Below, one piece after another: positions 27,853 to 37,297 of a DNA stretch of 64,000 nucleotides. The translations under genes were made by a program, and so were the position numbers. This stretch comes from JAGPDB01 sp046331265 (GTDB lineage Bacteria > Actinomycetota > Acidimicrobiia > IMCC26256 > JAGPDB01). A model generated the notes under the pieces. It ran no database searches and was not told the origin of the DNA. It saw only the letters and a list, made by a program, of their open reading frames with translations. Positions within the stretch are counted from its first letter, which is position 1, and each line of letters begins with the position of its first letter. Where the stretch lies: contig JAXLRE010000010.1 in NCBI GenBank assembly GCA_046331265.1, positions 1 to 64,000 of the forward strand, in the 5' to 3' direction.

Positions 27853-29103
27853 GTGAAAAAGATTTTTATAATTTCTGTTTGTTTAATATTTGTTATTTCA
27901 TGTTCATCTGAGAAAAAAGTTTCTTTACCAAAAAGAATTTCAGTTAAAGCTGGAGCATCAATTCAAAAAGCAATAGACAAAGCCTCACCAGGTGACTTAA
28001 TTATTTTAGAAACAGGAACTTACAACGGCGATGTAGTTGTATCGACAAATGATTTAACAATTAGAGGTAAAGATCGAAACAACACAATAATCGACGGAAA
28101 ATACAAACAAGACAACGGTTTTATCATCGCAGCCAATGGTGTTCGTATCGAAAATTTAACCGTGCAAAAATTTCGCACTAATGGAATCTTGTTTCAAGGA
28201 GGATACGAAAGCGATACAACAAACACATCTACACCTGATGTTTTAGACAGGTACAAAGTCCAATATGTAAATGCATTAAATAATGGCCTCTACGGCATTT
28301 ATGCTTTTTCATCAAAAAATGGAGTCATCGCAAATACATACACAAAGGCAAATGCAGATGCAGGTATATACATCGGTCAATGCAAACCTTGCAATGCACT
28401 AGTGACTGGAAATATTGCAGAAGATAACGGTCTCGGTTTTCAAGGCGCTAATGCAAGCAAAGAATTATATATTTTTACAAATAATTTTTCTAATAACCGT
28501 GCGGGGATTCATTTATTGAGCGAAACAAAAGAAACAAAATCTCCACAGGAAGGCGTTGTTGTAAAAGGTAATTTAGCTTCAAAGAACAATAATGATTCCG
28601 CTCCGACCACTACTCCAGATTTATATGGTTTTGGAATTGTTATAGCTGGAGGCAACGATAATATCGTTGAAAACAATAGAACGGAAGAAAACATTCAAGT
28701 TGGTATAGCACTTGTTGAGAACAATGCATTCTTGCCTAGCAATAATTCATTTAAAGGTAATTTCTCTCGTAATAATGGTTCGCCGTTTGGGTTTGATCTT
28801 GCATATTTAATTTCAGGTAGACCCGATGTAATGAGTTTAGGTAACTGTTTTGAAAATAACTCTTACTCTTCATCGTCAATCGATAAAATCCAAACTGTCT
28901 TACCATGCACCGGCGCCGCGCCAGGACCGTTCAAATCACAACCACTTAAGAACTTTAAAGTTCCAGATGCACCAAGTTATGATTCGATTTCAGTTGAGAC
29001 TTTAAAACAAGAAAATATAAAGAAAATAAATTCAATACCTGGAAAATTAAAAAAGATTTCTAAACCAGATCTTTCACAAATAGGCGTTCCAAGTGCAGAA
29101 TAA
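27853..29103 (+). CDS. Lipoprotein with right-handed parallel beta-helix
   Basis: 416 residues. The signal peptide ends in a lipobox (FVISC at 13-17), so it is probably anchored by lipid to the membrane outer face. The mature part opens with SIQKAIDKASPGDLIILETGTYNG, the typical start of NosD or pectate-lyase-like beta-helices, and continues with repeating NxxxGIxx coils (NGLYGIYAFSSKNGVIANTY, DAGIYIGQCKPCNALVTGN). No acid dyad could be fixed. The GTG start has TAACAT six bases upstream. It overlaps the next lipoprotein gene by 11 bases. Confidence 0.85.
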   Translation: MKKIFIISVCLIFVISCSSEKKVSLPKRISVKAGASIQKAIDKASPGDLIILETGTYNGDVVVSTNDLTIRGKDRNNTIIDGKYKQDNGFIIAANGVRIENLTVQKFRTNGILFQGGYESDTTNTSTPDVLDRYKVQYVNALNNGLYGIYAFSSKNGVIANTYTKANADAGIYIGQCKPCNALVTGNIAEDNGLGFQGANASKELYIFTNNFSNNRAGIHLLSETKETKSPQEGVVVKGNLASKNNNDSAPTTTPDLYGFGIVIAGGNDNIVENNRTEENIQVGIALVENNAFLPSNNSFKGNFSRNNGSPFGFDLAYLISGRPDVMSLGNCFENNSYSSSSIDKIQTVLPCTGAAPGPFKSQPLKNFKVPDAPSYDSISVETLKQENIKKINSIPGKLKKISKPDLSQIGVPSAE

Positions 29104-29836
29104 AAAAGTAAGTTTTATATTTCTAATAATTGTTTTAATCACCCTTTTCGGATGCTCCACACAAAAAAGCGAGAAACTTCCTAGAAATGTTAATTCAAAA
29201 CAAGCTCAAATATTTTCTCAGATTCTACGGAATAATCTGTCCAGAGAAACAACAAAATTCCAAGTAACAGCTTTAAGCACAAAGGGAGCTAACTTCGCAT
29301 CAGAAGGTTATGTAAATTGGAAAAATGGTTTAGTTTCTAACTCGGTATCGCTGAATGGAAGCGGTCGAGCTGATCTTAATGCAATTTCAAATAAAGACTT
29401 GGTCTATGAAAACTATTTTGGTTTAGACACACTAATGAAAAAAAATAATTTAACTCCCAAAAAATGGGTTTCCAGAACAATAGATAAATCTATTTATGGA
29501 ATCGATTCAATATCACAATTTATTTTGAGCCTCGTATCTACTACAGCAGAAAACCCTCTGTTGCTAAAACAAGATGGTGCACAATATTTGGGTCAAAGAA
29601 AAATTAACGGTGATGTAACAAGTATGTTTCGCAAAAAAGGTGGTGACATCGTTTATTACACAAAAAACGACTCTACGCTTTTAGGCGTAAGAGTTACGTT
29701 AAAAGGCTTTACGACACCTATGCTTATAACTTTTTCATCATCAGCAAATATAACTATAGAAGTTCCGAACGAGAACGATGTTTACAGCATTGATGACGTA
29801 AGTAAATTTTATTTTCAGAATCGACCAAAATTTTAG
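29093..29836 (+). CDS. Small lipoprotein, LppX/LprG-like by general form
   Basis: 247 residues. The signal peptide has a lipobox (TLFGC at about 17-21). The mature part alternates beta strands (ETTKFQVTALSTKGANFASE, GYVNWKNGLVSNSVSLNG) and resembles the half-barrel lipoproteins LppX/LprG of actinobacteria, which carry lipids. The likeness is only in length and strand pattern, so the assignment is tentative. The GTG start lies inside the end of the beta-helix lipoprotein gene, which implies co-translation. It ends three bases before dnaB, which comes from the other side. Confidence 0.7.
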   Translation: MQNKKVSFIFLIIVLITLFGCSTQKSEKLPRNVNSKQAQIFSQILRNNLSRETTKFQVTALSTKGANFASEGYVNWKNGLVSNSVSLNGSGRADLNAISNKDLVYENYFGLDTLMKKNNLTPKKWVSRTIDKSIYGIDSISQFILSLVSTTAENPLLLKQDGAQYLGQRKINGDVTSMFRKKGGDIVYYTKNDSTLLGVRVTLKGFTTPMLITFSSSANITIEVPNENDVYSIDDVSKFYFQNRPKF

Positions 29837-29839
29837 AAG

Positions 29840-31222
29840 TTAGCTGCCTCTAGCAATATTTGCGAACTTGGTGAATTTATCTAGGAATGCAAGCCTTACT
29901 GTACCTGTTGGGCCATTTCTATTTTTTCCAACGATGATTTCGCAGACCCCTTTACTTTCACTGTCTGGATTATAAACTTCATCGCGATATAAAAACATAA
30001 CAACGTCAGCGTCTTGCTCTAGAGATCCAGATTCACGAAGGTCAGCAAGCATCGGGCGTTTATCTTGACGATATTCGAGTTGACGGTTTAGCTGAGATAA
30101 AGCAATAACTGGTACTTCGAGCTCACGCGCAAGAATTTTTAATCCACGTGACATTTCTGAAACTTCCAATTGTCTTGATTCTGTTGAACCATTGGAACTC
30201 ATCAACTGTAAATAGTCAATAACGATTGCTCCAAGTTCACCATGGCGCGCTCTAATACGTCGAGCTTTAGCTCTCATTTCCATAATTGTACAGTGAGGAT
30301 TATCGTCAATAAATATAGGAGCATCCGCTAAACGACCTACAGCGTGTCCAAGTTTTTCCCAGTCGTCGGTAGAAACTTTTCCGGTTTGCAGATCACGGAA
30401 CGGAACTCGTGCTTCGGCACTTAGTAGACGCTTAGTCAATTCGAGGTGTCCCATTTCCATGGAAAAAATCAATGTTGGTTTTTTGCTTGTTAATGCAACG
30501 TTGCTAGCAATACCCAACGAAGCTGCAGTTTTACCCATTGCAGGTCGTGCCGCCAAAATATATAGAGCATTTGGCTGTAGACCTAAAAGCAATTCATCTA
30601 GATCGTAATACCCTGTCGATACACCAGTAACGTCATCTGTTTTTCCATACATTTCTTCAAGATGATTCATTGCAGCGTTAACACTGTCTCGAGAAGTTAC
30701 AAGCGAATCAGTTACCTGTCTTTCAGCGACATCAAAAATCATCGTCTCAGCTCGATCTAATGTCATCGGGATTGACTCTGGATTCGAGTATCCCATTTCT
30801 GCAATATCGTTTGCAGCAATAATCATTGCTCGCAGTTGAGATAAATCGGTAATAATTTTCGCATAGTATGTTGCATTCGTTGAAGATGGTGGAGCTGCTT
30901 GCAATTCGAGTATTGCTGATTTTCCACCGACTTTATCGACAGCGTTGTCGCGTCGAAGTTGTTCCATCAATGTCACTTCATCGACAGCTTCTCCTCTGTT
31001 GTACATTGCCATGATGGCGCGGTGAATTTCACTATGCGCTGGTTTGTAATAATCATTTTCTTCAACACGCATTTCTATTGCTGAAGATATTGCATCTCTG
31101 TTTAAAAGCATTGAGCCAATAAGACATTCTTCTGCAATAATATTATGAGGCATCTGACGATTAGTTTCGCGAGACGAATTTTGTTTTGATGTTGAATATG
31201 AGTCGCTTATCGTCCCTGTCAT
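29840..31222 (-). CDS. dnaB: Replicative DNA helicase DnaB
   Basis: 460 residues. The N-terminal dimerisation domain starts at about 24 (MPHNIIAEECLIGSMLLN). The RecA-like helicase domain carries Walker A ARPAMGKTA (near 225), Walker B AIVIDYLQLM and the LSQLNRQLEYR arginine region. It unwinds DNA at the replication fork. No intein is present, although DnaB often carries one. In many actinobacteria dnaB lies directly after rplI; here it stands alone, 22 kb from that cluster. Confidence 0.95.
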   Translation of the reverse strand: MTGTISDSYSTSKQNSSRETNRQMPHNIIAEECLIGSMLLNRDAISSAIEMRVEENDYYKPAHSEIHRAIMAMYNRGEAVDEVTLMEQLRRDNAVDKVGGKSAILELQAAPPSSTNATYYAKIITDLSQLRAMIIAANDIAEMGYSNPESIPMTLDRAETMIFDVAERQVTDSLVTSRDSVNAAMNHLEEMYGKTDDVTGVSTGYYDLDELLLGLQPNALYILAARPAMGKTAASLGIASNVALTSKKPTLIFSMEMGHLELTKRLLSAEARVPFRDLQTGKVSTDDWEKLGHAVGRLADAPIFIDDNPHCTIMEMRAKARRIRARHGELGAIVIDYLQLMSSNGSTESRQLEVSEMSRGLKILARELEVPVIALSQLNRQLEYRQDKRPMLADLRESGSLEQDADVVMFLYRDEVYNPDSESKGVCEIIVGKNRNGPTGTVRLAFLDKFTKFANIARGS

Positions 31223-31290
31223 CCAAGTATTCTTTCACATAATCGACCTTTGACGCTAGGCGCCATTGTTTATGACTAATTTACGAAGAC

Positions 31291-31296
31291 TAGAAT
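31291..31296 (+). promoter_or_regulatory. -10 element of argS
   Basis: TAGAAT, seven bases before ATG 31304, with no ribosome-binding site between; a leaderless mRNA is inferred. Confidence 0.45.
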
Positions 31297-31303
31297 CATA
31301 TCC

Positions 31304-33040
31304 ATGAAATCTCTCTTAGGGCTCGTTGAAGATTGCGCGAAAGAAGCGGTAGAAAAGGCAACTGGCCAAGATACTGACCCGATTGTTCGCTGGAGCACAA
31401 ACCCTAAGTTTGGAGATATTCAGATTAACGCTGCAATGAATTTAGGTAAACAGCTTGGGAAAAACCCTCGAGACGTTGCTAACGACATAAGTAACAATCT
31501 AAATGTATCGATATTTTCTGATAAGCAACCTGAAATAGCTGGCCCAGGATTTATCAATATTTCACTATCTCTACAAGCTATTAATTCCTATGCAAAAAAT
31601 TTATTATTAGATGAACATTGCGGTGTGAATAAAGTATCGGTTCCAAAAAATATAGTTGTTGACTATGGCGGTGCAAATATTGCTAAAGAAATGCATATTG
31701 GGCATTTGCGTTCAGCAATTATTGGAGACGCATTAAATAGAGTATTTAGTTTTTTGGGTCATAATGTAACCAAGCAAGACCACCTCGGCGATTGGGGTAC
31801 ACAATTTGGAATGCTTGTTGAATTTTTAGTTGTTAATGGTGAGATTCCAGAAACACTACCTGAGCTTAGCGATCTCGATACTTTTTATAAACAAGCTCAA
31901 TCTAAATTCAAAACTGACGAAGACTTTGCAACTAAAGCTCGCGCACGTGTTGCATTGCTTCAAGGTGGTGATAGCGATTCTTTGCGTGCATGGAAACATA
32001 TATACAACGAAACTATGACACATTTGTTGATTGTGTATAAACGGTTAGGAATTTTATTAACCGATGCCGATTCGAGAGGTGAAAGTTTTTATAACAACAT
32101 GCTGAGCGGAATTTGCGAAGAACTTGTTGAAAAAAATATTGCTACTCAAAGTGAAGGTGCATTAGTTATATACAAACCAGATGAACTAGATCGAGATGGG
32201 AATCCTTTCGGTCTAATTATTAGAAAATCAGATGGCGGATACGGTTATGCAACAACAGATCTAGCAGCTATTAAGTATGCTGTTGAATCCGATCGAGCAG
32301 ATGAAGTCGTTTATGCAGTGGATGCAAGACAATCGCAGCATTTTGAAATTGTTTTCTGGGCAGCGCAGCAGGCTGGTTGGCTTGAAAATACAGAATTATT
32401 CCATGCAGCTTTTGGGACAGTTTTAGGTTTAGATGGAAAGCCATTTAAAACACGTTCTGGCGATGTTGTGAAATTAAAAGAACTTATTGACGAAGCACAA
32501 ATGCGCGCAAGTGAATTAGTAAAAGAAAAAAATAGCGATTTACCATTTGAACAATCACAACAACTAGCTTCAGATATTGGCGTAGGCGCAATTAAATATG
32601 CCGACCTTTCAAACAATCGAATTAAAAATTATGTTTTCGATTGGGATCGCATGTTAACCATGGAAGGAAATACTGCTCCATATTTACAATACGCAATAGC
32701 GCGAATAAATTCACTACTTCGTAATGCCTCTAGTGATGATATCGAGTTTTCCGATTTGGACTTTTCACTCGAATTTGGAGTTGAAACAGAATTAATTAAA
32801 GAGTTATCCAAATTCAATGAAGTCTTAATTGATGTTGCAGATTCTTGCGAACCACACCGTTTATGTACATACCTCTTCAATCTGGCTCAAACATTTACAT
32901 CTTTTTATGAAAACAAGCCTGTTTTAAAAGAAGAAAACCACGACTTAAGAAAATCGAGACTGGCTATATGCTATTTAACAGCTCGAACATTAAGGAAAGG
33001 CTTAGAACTTTTGGGCATTAACTCACCTGAAAGGATGTAA
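31304..33040 (+). CDS. argS: Arginine-tRNA ligase
   Basis: 578 residues, usual length. The N-terminal Add1 domain that reads the tRNA D-loop covers about 1-85. The class I catalytic domain has the HIGH-type signature MHIGHLRS near residue 130 and LGDWGTQFGML soon after, and the KMSKS loop is degenerate (FKTRSGDVVKL), as is common in ArgRS. The anticodon-binding helical domain follows (LAQTFTSFYENKPV) and the protein ends in the family's R-M terminus (NSPERM). A permease gene follows at once. Confidence 0.96.
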   Translation: MKSLLGLVEDCAKEAVEKATGQDTDPIVRWSTNPKFGDIQINAAMNLGKQLGKNPRDVANDISNNLNVSIFSDKQPEIAGPGFINISLSLQAINSYAKNLLLDEHCGVNKVSVPKNIVVDYGGANIAKEMHIGHLRSAIIGDALNRVFSFLGHNVTKQDHLGDWGTQFGMLVEFLVVNGEIPETLPELSDLDTFYKQAQSKFKTDEDFATKARARVALLQGGDSDSLRAWKHIYNETMTHLLIVYKRLGILLTDADSRGESFYNNMLSGICEELVEKNIATQSEGALVIYKPDELDRDGNPFGLIIRKSDGGYGYATTDLAAIKYAVESDRADEVVYAVDARQSQHFEIVFWAAQQAGWLENTELFHAAFGTVLGLDGKPFKTRSGDVVKLKELIDEAQMRASELVKEKNSDLPFEQSQQLASDIGVGAIKYADLSNNRIKNYVFDWDRMLTMEGNTAPYLQYAIARINSLLRNASSDDIEFSDLDFSLEFGVETELIKELSKFNEVLIDVADSCEPHRLCTYLFNLAQTFTSFYENKPVLKEENHDLRKSRLAICYLTARTLRKGLELLGINSPERM

Positions 33041-33043
33041 CTT

Positions 33044-33967
33044 TTGAGCAATTTCCTTATCCTTATTGAAAAAATTTACCCGCTCTATGTCATTATTTGT
33101 TTCGGTTATATTGCAGGCAAATTTCTAAAAGTTGAACGAGATTCAATAGCTAAAATAGCTATTTATTTTGTAGCTCCTGTTGTTGTTTTTAACTCCTTTG
33201 CGACAATGCCAAAAGGAAATACGTATCTATTGTTACCAGTTATATTTTTCTCTGTCGCAATGATAATTGCTTGTGCCTATTATCTAGTTGGCTCAAAGGT
33301 ATTTACCTCCTCTGAAAGAAACTTACTTAGTGCAAGTGTTGGTTCAGGAAACACTGGATATTTTGGCATACCTTTAATACTTGCTGTATTTGGAGAACGC
33401 TACTTAAATATTGCAGTTATTTCTACTTTGGGTCTCATTATCTATGAAAACACGTTCGCCTATTTTTTAATTTCGAAAAGCGAGCACACGCTTACAACTT
33501 CTCTAAAAAAGATGGCTATGTTACCTTCAATATATACATGTTTGTTTGGAATTATTATCAACAAGTCATCGGTTACGTTACCTGAAAATATTGTTAATAC
33601 AATTACTTATTTCAGAGGAGCCTATGTTGTTCTAGGAATGATGATCGTAGGAATAGCATTAAGCACAGTGACTAAAGCCTCTTTGGATATTAAATTTGGT
33701 GCTCTTGCCTTTAGCGCCAAATTCATAATCTACCCATTGATTATTTCATTATTTATATTTTTAGATAACAAATATTTTGGATTGTATCCACAACGAGTCC
33801 ATGAGGTGCTTCTTGTTCTATCAATTGTGCCGATGGCTGCAAATGTTGTTTCATTTGCATCACATTTAAAGGTTCATCCAGAAAAAATAGCGGCTGTAGT
33901 TTTTGCTAGTACTGCTTTTGCTTTGTTCTATCTACCTTTATTTATAAGCATTTTTATTAGCCATTAG
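33044..33967 (+). CDS. AEC-family (auxin efflux carrier-like) permease
   Basis: 307 residues with about ten hydrophobic helices. The start YPLYVIICFGYIAGKFLKVE and the central GSGNTGYFGIPLILAVFG motif, where the helix is broken by Asn and Pro, are typical of the AEC family of carboxylate or amphipathic-acid exporters. The start is TTG 33044, preceded by AAGGATG that overlaps the argS stop region, so it is probably expressed with argS. The substrate is unknown. Confidence 0.85.
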   Translation: MSNFLILIEKIYPLYVIICFGYIAGKFLKVERDSIAKIAIYFVAPVVVFNSFATMPKGNTYLLLPVIFFSVAMIIACAYYLVGSKVFTSSERNLLSASVGSGNTGYFGIPLILAVFGERYLNIAVISTLGLIIYENTFAYFLISKSEHTLTTSLKKMAMLPSIYTCLFGIIINKSSVTLPENIVNTITYFRGAYVVLGMMIVGIALSTVTKASLDIKFGALAFSAKFIIYPLIISLFIFLDNKYFGLYPQRVHEVLLVLSIVPMAANVVSFASHLKVHPEKIAAVVFASTAFALFYLPLFISIFISH

Positions 33968-33986
33968 TGGTTTCAATATATCCGTT

Positions 33987-34016
33987 TTGAGTATTTTCTC
34001 TGACCTGATCTAGTAT
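33987..34016 (+). promoter_or_regulatory. Promoter of the methyltransferase-like gene
   Basis: -35 TTGAGT (33987-33992), an 18-base spacer, -10 TAGTAT (34011-34016), then ATG six bases later. This is the clearest complete example of a leaderless promoter in the window. Confidence 0.55.
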
Positions 34017-34022
34017 TTTCTA

Positions 34023-35411
34023 ATGACAGTTACTCATTCTGATGAAACATATGATGCACTCCAGTTCTTAGTTGATCCTTCACGTTCTAGGCTTGAAGAC
34101 AGAGACTTAACTAGAGAAAGAATTCTTGCTGGTTTATCTACAGCAATATATGGTGATCCATTCGGTCAAGTCATTCGTTATGCCAAACAGCTCGTTGTAG
34201 ATGGACATTACAGTTCATTGCAAATGGCAGTTGGTTTAGAAATTGCTGGATCACTATACGAGCGAGCAAATGCTAGATATTTAGATCAGGACAATCCTAT
34301 TACCGGAGAAGCTTTAGCAAAACACCATGAAGCTGTAAGAAATGGTGGTTTAACTCCAGTCGATGCAGCATATGCGATGAATGTTCCCAATTGCGTTGAC
34401 CAAGTTATTCAAGCTGATAGAGCCTTTCGCGGAGATACTATTGGGGCACAAGCAGCAGTAAGCGCTGCAAATTACGGAGCAATATTTTCGAATACAACCA
34501 TGACGACTGGTTCACGAATTACAGAAAAACTAAGAGGCAAAGAATCGCCTTATGAACTTGATGAAGTCTCATATTCAGGGATGACCCACTTAGACAGTTC
34601 AAATTTAATTATAGGAAATACTGTCGAAGGAATAATTGAACACTCAATTCTTGTCCACGGCGCAGCTCAATCTATAAGAGTTTTTGATATAGGGTCTGGA
34701 CACGGTGCAACTCTTGCCGCGATTATGCACAGTGTTGCAAGTCGCATCAAAGGGCCTCTTCCGCTACTGGCATTTACCGGAATAGAAGCAACTCCTGTTT
34801 TTTATAAAGAACTTTGTGAATTTATGAAAGGCCCTTTCGGTGCTGCTTGCGTTGATCTTGATCTGAATTTAACCGATTCATCAGACAACTGTATTTCACA
34901 ATTTGGTGAAATCAATCTTGTACAAGGTGACGTGAGCGAAGCAATTCGTAATATGGTTCAACTCCCACTGCACAAACCATCTGAAACCACTGTTGTAGTC
35001 GCCAACTACGCATTTCATAGACTCCCTTCAGATAAGAAAAACGAAATTATTAAAAAATTTGCAGATCAAGAAAATGTTATTTTCGTAATTGGCGATTTAA
35101 TGCAAAATACAAGTTTCATTAACGCTCGACACTTTAACTTGGCGATTAACGGGCCATTAAATACTGGGAATAGATCACTAATACAACACCTCGCACAAAA
35201 CGGTTTCCAAGTAATTGATCCGGCTGACGGCATCCCACTAGCTGTTGATCAGCGCCTTGGAAAAAATATTGTTGGAGACAGCATTGACCCATTAAAAGAT
35301 GGACATTTATTTATCGCTGTTAAAGGGGAGAGAGCTTTAGCCGCTCTTGGTCTTGTAACATATGATTCCCCATTAGCTATGACAAGACATAGTGAACCAA
35401 TTGCTTTATAG
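34023..35411 (+). CDS. SAM-dependent methyltransferase-like protein
   Basis: 462 residues. The C-terminal half has the class I methyltransferase motif I VFDIGSGHGATLAAI (near residue 220), an acidic motif II position (FTGIEATP) and a motif IV-like strand TTVVVANYAFHRLP. The first 200 residues are helical, with a segment rich in Ala and Asn, and I do not recognise them. The substrate cannot be stated; the helical N-terminus could serve for dimerisation, as in small-molecule O-methyltransferases. A small membrane protein gene follows after seven bases. Confidence 0.72.
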   Translation: MTVTHSDETYDALQFLVDPSRSRLEDRDLTRERILAGLSTAIYGDPFGQVIRYAKQLVVDGHYSSLQMAVGLEIAGSLYERANARYLDQDNPITGEALAKHHEAVRNGGLTPVDAAYAMNVPNCVDQVIQADRAFRGDTIGAQAAVSAANYGAIFSNTTMTTGSRITEKLRGKESPYELDEVSYSGMTHLDSSNLIIGNTVEGIIEHSILVHGAAQSIRVFDIGSGHGATLAAIMHSVASRIKGPLPLLAFTGIEATPVFYKELCEFMKGPFGAACVDLDLNLTDSSDNCISQFGEINLVQGDVSEAIRNMVQLPLHKPSETTVVVANYAFHRLPSDKKNEIIKKFADQENVIFVIGDLMQNTSFINARHFNLAINGPLNTGNRSLIQHLAQNGFQVIDPADGIPLAVDQRLGKNIVGDSIDPLKDGHLFIAVKGERALAALGLVTYDSPLAMTRHSEPIAL

Positions 35412-35418
35412 TATCTAG

Positions 35419-35991
35419 ATGATAAGGGTCATTCTCGTTGCATCTAGTTTATTTTTTGGTGTATTAGGTGTTGCTCTTTATGTCTTCAGCATCATTAAGG
35501 GCGAAACCAGACCTCATAGGATGACAAGATTTATCTTGTTTTTTATTTTGACATTAAATTTCGTGAGTATAGTGGCTGCAAAAGGAAATACAGGTGCGAT
35601 TTTATATGCTGGACTATCGTTCGCACATTCTGGCTTATTATTTGGAATGAGTTTATGGAGAGGCATGGGAGGAAAAAACCGTTTAGATTTCACATGTTTA
35701 GGTATCGCTGTATGTGGAATCATCGGATGGAAATTAACCGGTAACGCGCTAGTTGGTGTTTGGTTTGCGATTCTTGCAGACCTCGCAGCCTATATACCTG
35801 CTTTTATTAAAACTTGGAAACATCCAAATACTGAATCACATTGGCTATATACATTAAGCATTCTTGCAGCAGGGCTCAGCCTGGCAGCTTATCCTATAAA
35901 AGCAGAGTCAATATTTCAGATATATATAATTTTGGCTTCAGCGACAATGGTCTTAATTATCTATCGTAAAAGATTAATTGTGCAAAGATAA
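35419..35991 (+). CDS. Small multi-helix membrane protein with PQ-loop/SWEET-like features
   Basis: 190 residues with six or seven predicted membrane helices. The segments TRPHRMTRFILFFILT and LADLAAYIPAFIKTWKHP carry the proline-containing helix starts and charged turns seen in PQ-loop transporters, but the Pro-Gln pair itself is not present, so the family call is weak. Its end may overlap the next gene if that uses the TTG at 35978. Function unknown. Confidence 0.65.
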   Translation: MIRVILVASSLFFGVLGVALYVFSIIKGETRPHRMTRFILFFILTLNFVSIVAAKGNTGAILYAGLSFAHSGLLFGMSLWRGMGGKNRLDFTCLGIAVCGIIGWKLTGNALVGVWFAILADLAAYIPAFIKTWKHPNTESHWLYTLSILAAGLSLAAYPIKAESIFQIYIILASATMVLIIYRKRLIVQR

Positions 35992-36013
35992 AATAAGTCA
36001 CTACGATTTATAC

Positions 36014-36742
36014 ATGGATCAGATTTGGCCCACATTCATTGAAAATATCGATCTTGATATTGCATATGAAGTCCCAGAGAGCAAAAATAAATTCTTACGC
36101 ATAAACATGGTTGAAAGTCTTGATGGTGTTTTCACAATCGACGGTAGAGCTAAAAAGCTAAGTAGCGATATAGACAGAAAAACCTTCCAGATTATGCGTC
36201 AGCATGCTGATGTTCTTCTTGTAGGTGCAGACACAGTCCGTAAAGAAAATTATTCAGCACCAAAATTTAATGACGAGATTAAGCAAAAAAGAAAATCAAA
36301 AGGAATCTCTCCGCACTTACCACTTGCACTAATTAGCTCTACCGCGAATTTTGATTTCGAAAGCGCTTTATTTCAAGGTGACGAGAAAACAATTATCTTT
36401 ACAACAAATGAAGCAGTAAGTAATCATATAGAACATCACAAGATCGCAGAATTTATTGGTTGCGGAAAAGATAAGGTTGATCTCAGCAATGCCGTCAATG
36501 TCCTAATTGAAAAAGGCTATAAGAATATTCTTTGTGAAGGTGGTCCGACAATTAATGCGCAGTTATTAGAAAATAATTTAATAGATGAATTATGTCTTGC
36601 CATATCTCCTCAGATAGTTCAAGGGACAACCCCAACAATTTTTAACGGTCCAGTATTAAACAATCCAGCTAAATGTAAACCAACGCACATGTTCACTCAG
36701 GATGATTTCTTGTTTATGCGCTATAGGTTTTTAGACAACTAA
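36014..36742 (+). CDS. RibD C-terminal-type pyrimidine reductase family protein
   Basis: About 242 residues. The DHFR-like fold of the RibD reductase half is visible: FLRINMVESLDGVF, VLLVGADTVRKENYSAP, then the NADPH-binding NILCEGGPTINAQLLEN and LAISPQIVQG. The deaminase domain of full RibD is missing, so this is a stand-alone reductase, either of riboflavin synthesis or of an unknown small molecule. ATG 36014 is chosen; TTG 35978 would add 12 residues and overlap the previous gene. No other riboflavin gene is in the window. Confidence 0.82.
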   Translation: MDQIWPTFIENIDLDIAYEVPESKNKFLRINMVESLDGVFTIDGRAKKLSSDIDRKTFQIMRQHADVLLVGADTVRKENYSAPKFNDEIKQKRKSKGISPHLPLALISSTANFDFESALFQGDEKTIIFTTNEAVSNHIEHHKIAEFIGCGKDKVDLSNAVNVLIEKGYKNILCEGGPTINAQLLENNLIDELCLAISPQIVQGTTPTIFNGPVLNNPAKCKPTHMFTQDDFLFMRYRFLDN

Positions 36743-36766
36743 TAATTACTGCTAGCCTCATTATCA

Positions 36767-37297
36767 ATGAAAAAAGGGCTCTTATCCATCCGCTATATCA
36801 TGTCCATACCAATTGTTGGGTTAGTAATTTCGTCACTAGTAACAATGTATGTAGGAATTGGTAGAACAATTCATTTAATTGATGTGATCATAAATGAGGG
36901 GACCGTAAAGCCAGTTATAACATCAGAAATTTTGTCATTAATTGATATTTATTTAATAGCGACTGTACAAGTAGTTACATTATTTGGAATGACTTCATTA
37001 TTCTTTGGATTCTCACCAGCACAAAAAGTTTACAATTGCGAAACATTAACTGAACTAAAAGCAACTATTAGCGAGTTAATAATTTTAGTTGTGGCCGTTA
37101 GATTCGTTGAACTACTTTTTGCGGGTAAAAAAGGTACCGAACTTTTATATGCAAGTATTTCAATTGTTATGGTAGGAGCAATGCTGATTGCCTTTACGCT
37201 TTTATCGTTTAAACATACAGGTGAGATTCATGCGAGTGATTCAGATTCACCTGAACTACAAAAATTAAAAAGACCTCAAGAAAATGGTGGTTTATGA
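36767..37297 (+). CDS. YqhA/UPF0114-like membrane protein
   Basis: 176 residues with four predicted membrane helices. The segment LIDIYLIATVQVVTLFGMTSLFF matches the conserved core of the UPF0114 (YqhA) family, whose function is unknown. A charged cytosolic tail (SDSPELQKLKRPQENGG) ends it. Its last four bases overlap the start of the FMN-reductase gene (ATGA), so the two are coupled. Confidence 0.75.
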   Translation: MKKGLLSIRYIMSIPIVGLVISSLVTMYVGIGRTIHLIDVIINEGTVKPVITSEILSLIDIYLIATVQVVTLFGMTSLFFGFSPAQKVYNCETLTELKATISELIILVVAVRFVELLFAGKKGTELLYASISIVMVGAMLIAFTLLSFKHTGEIHASDSDSPELQKLKRPQENGGL

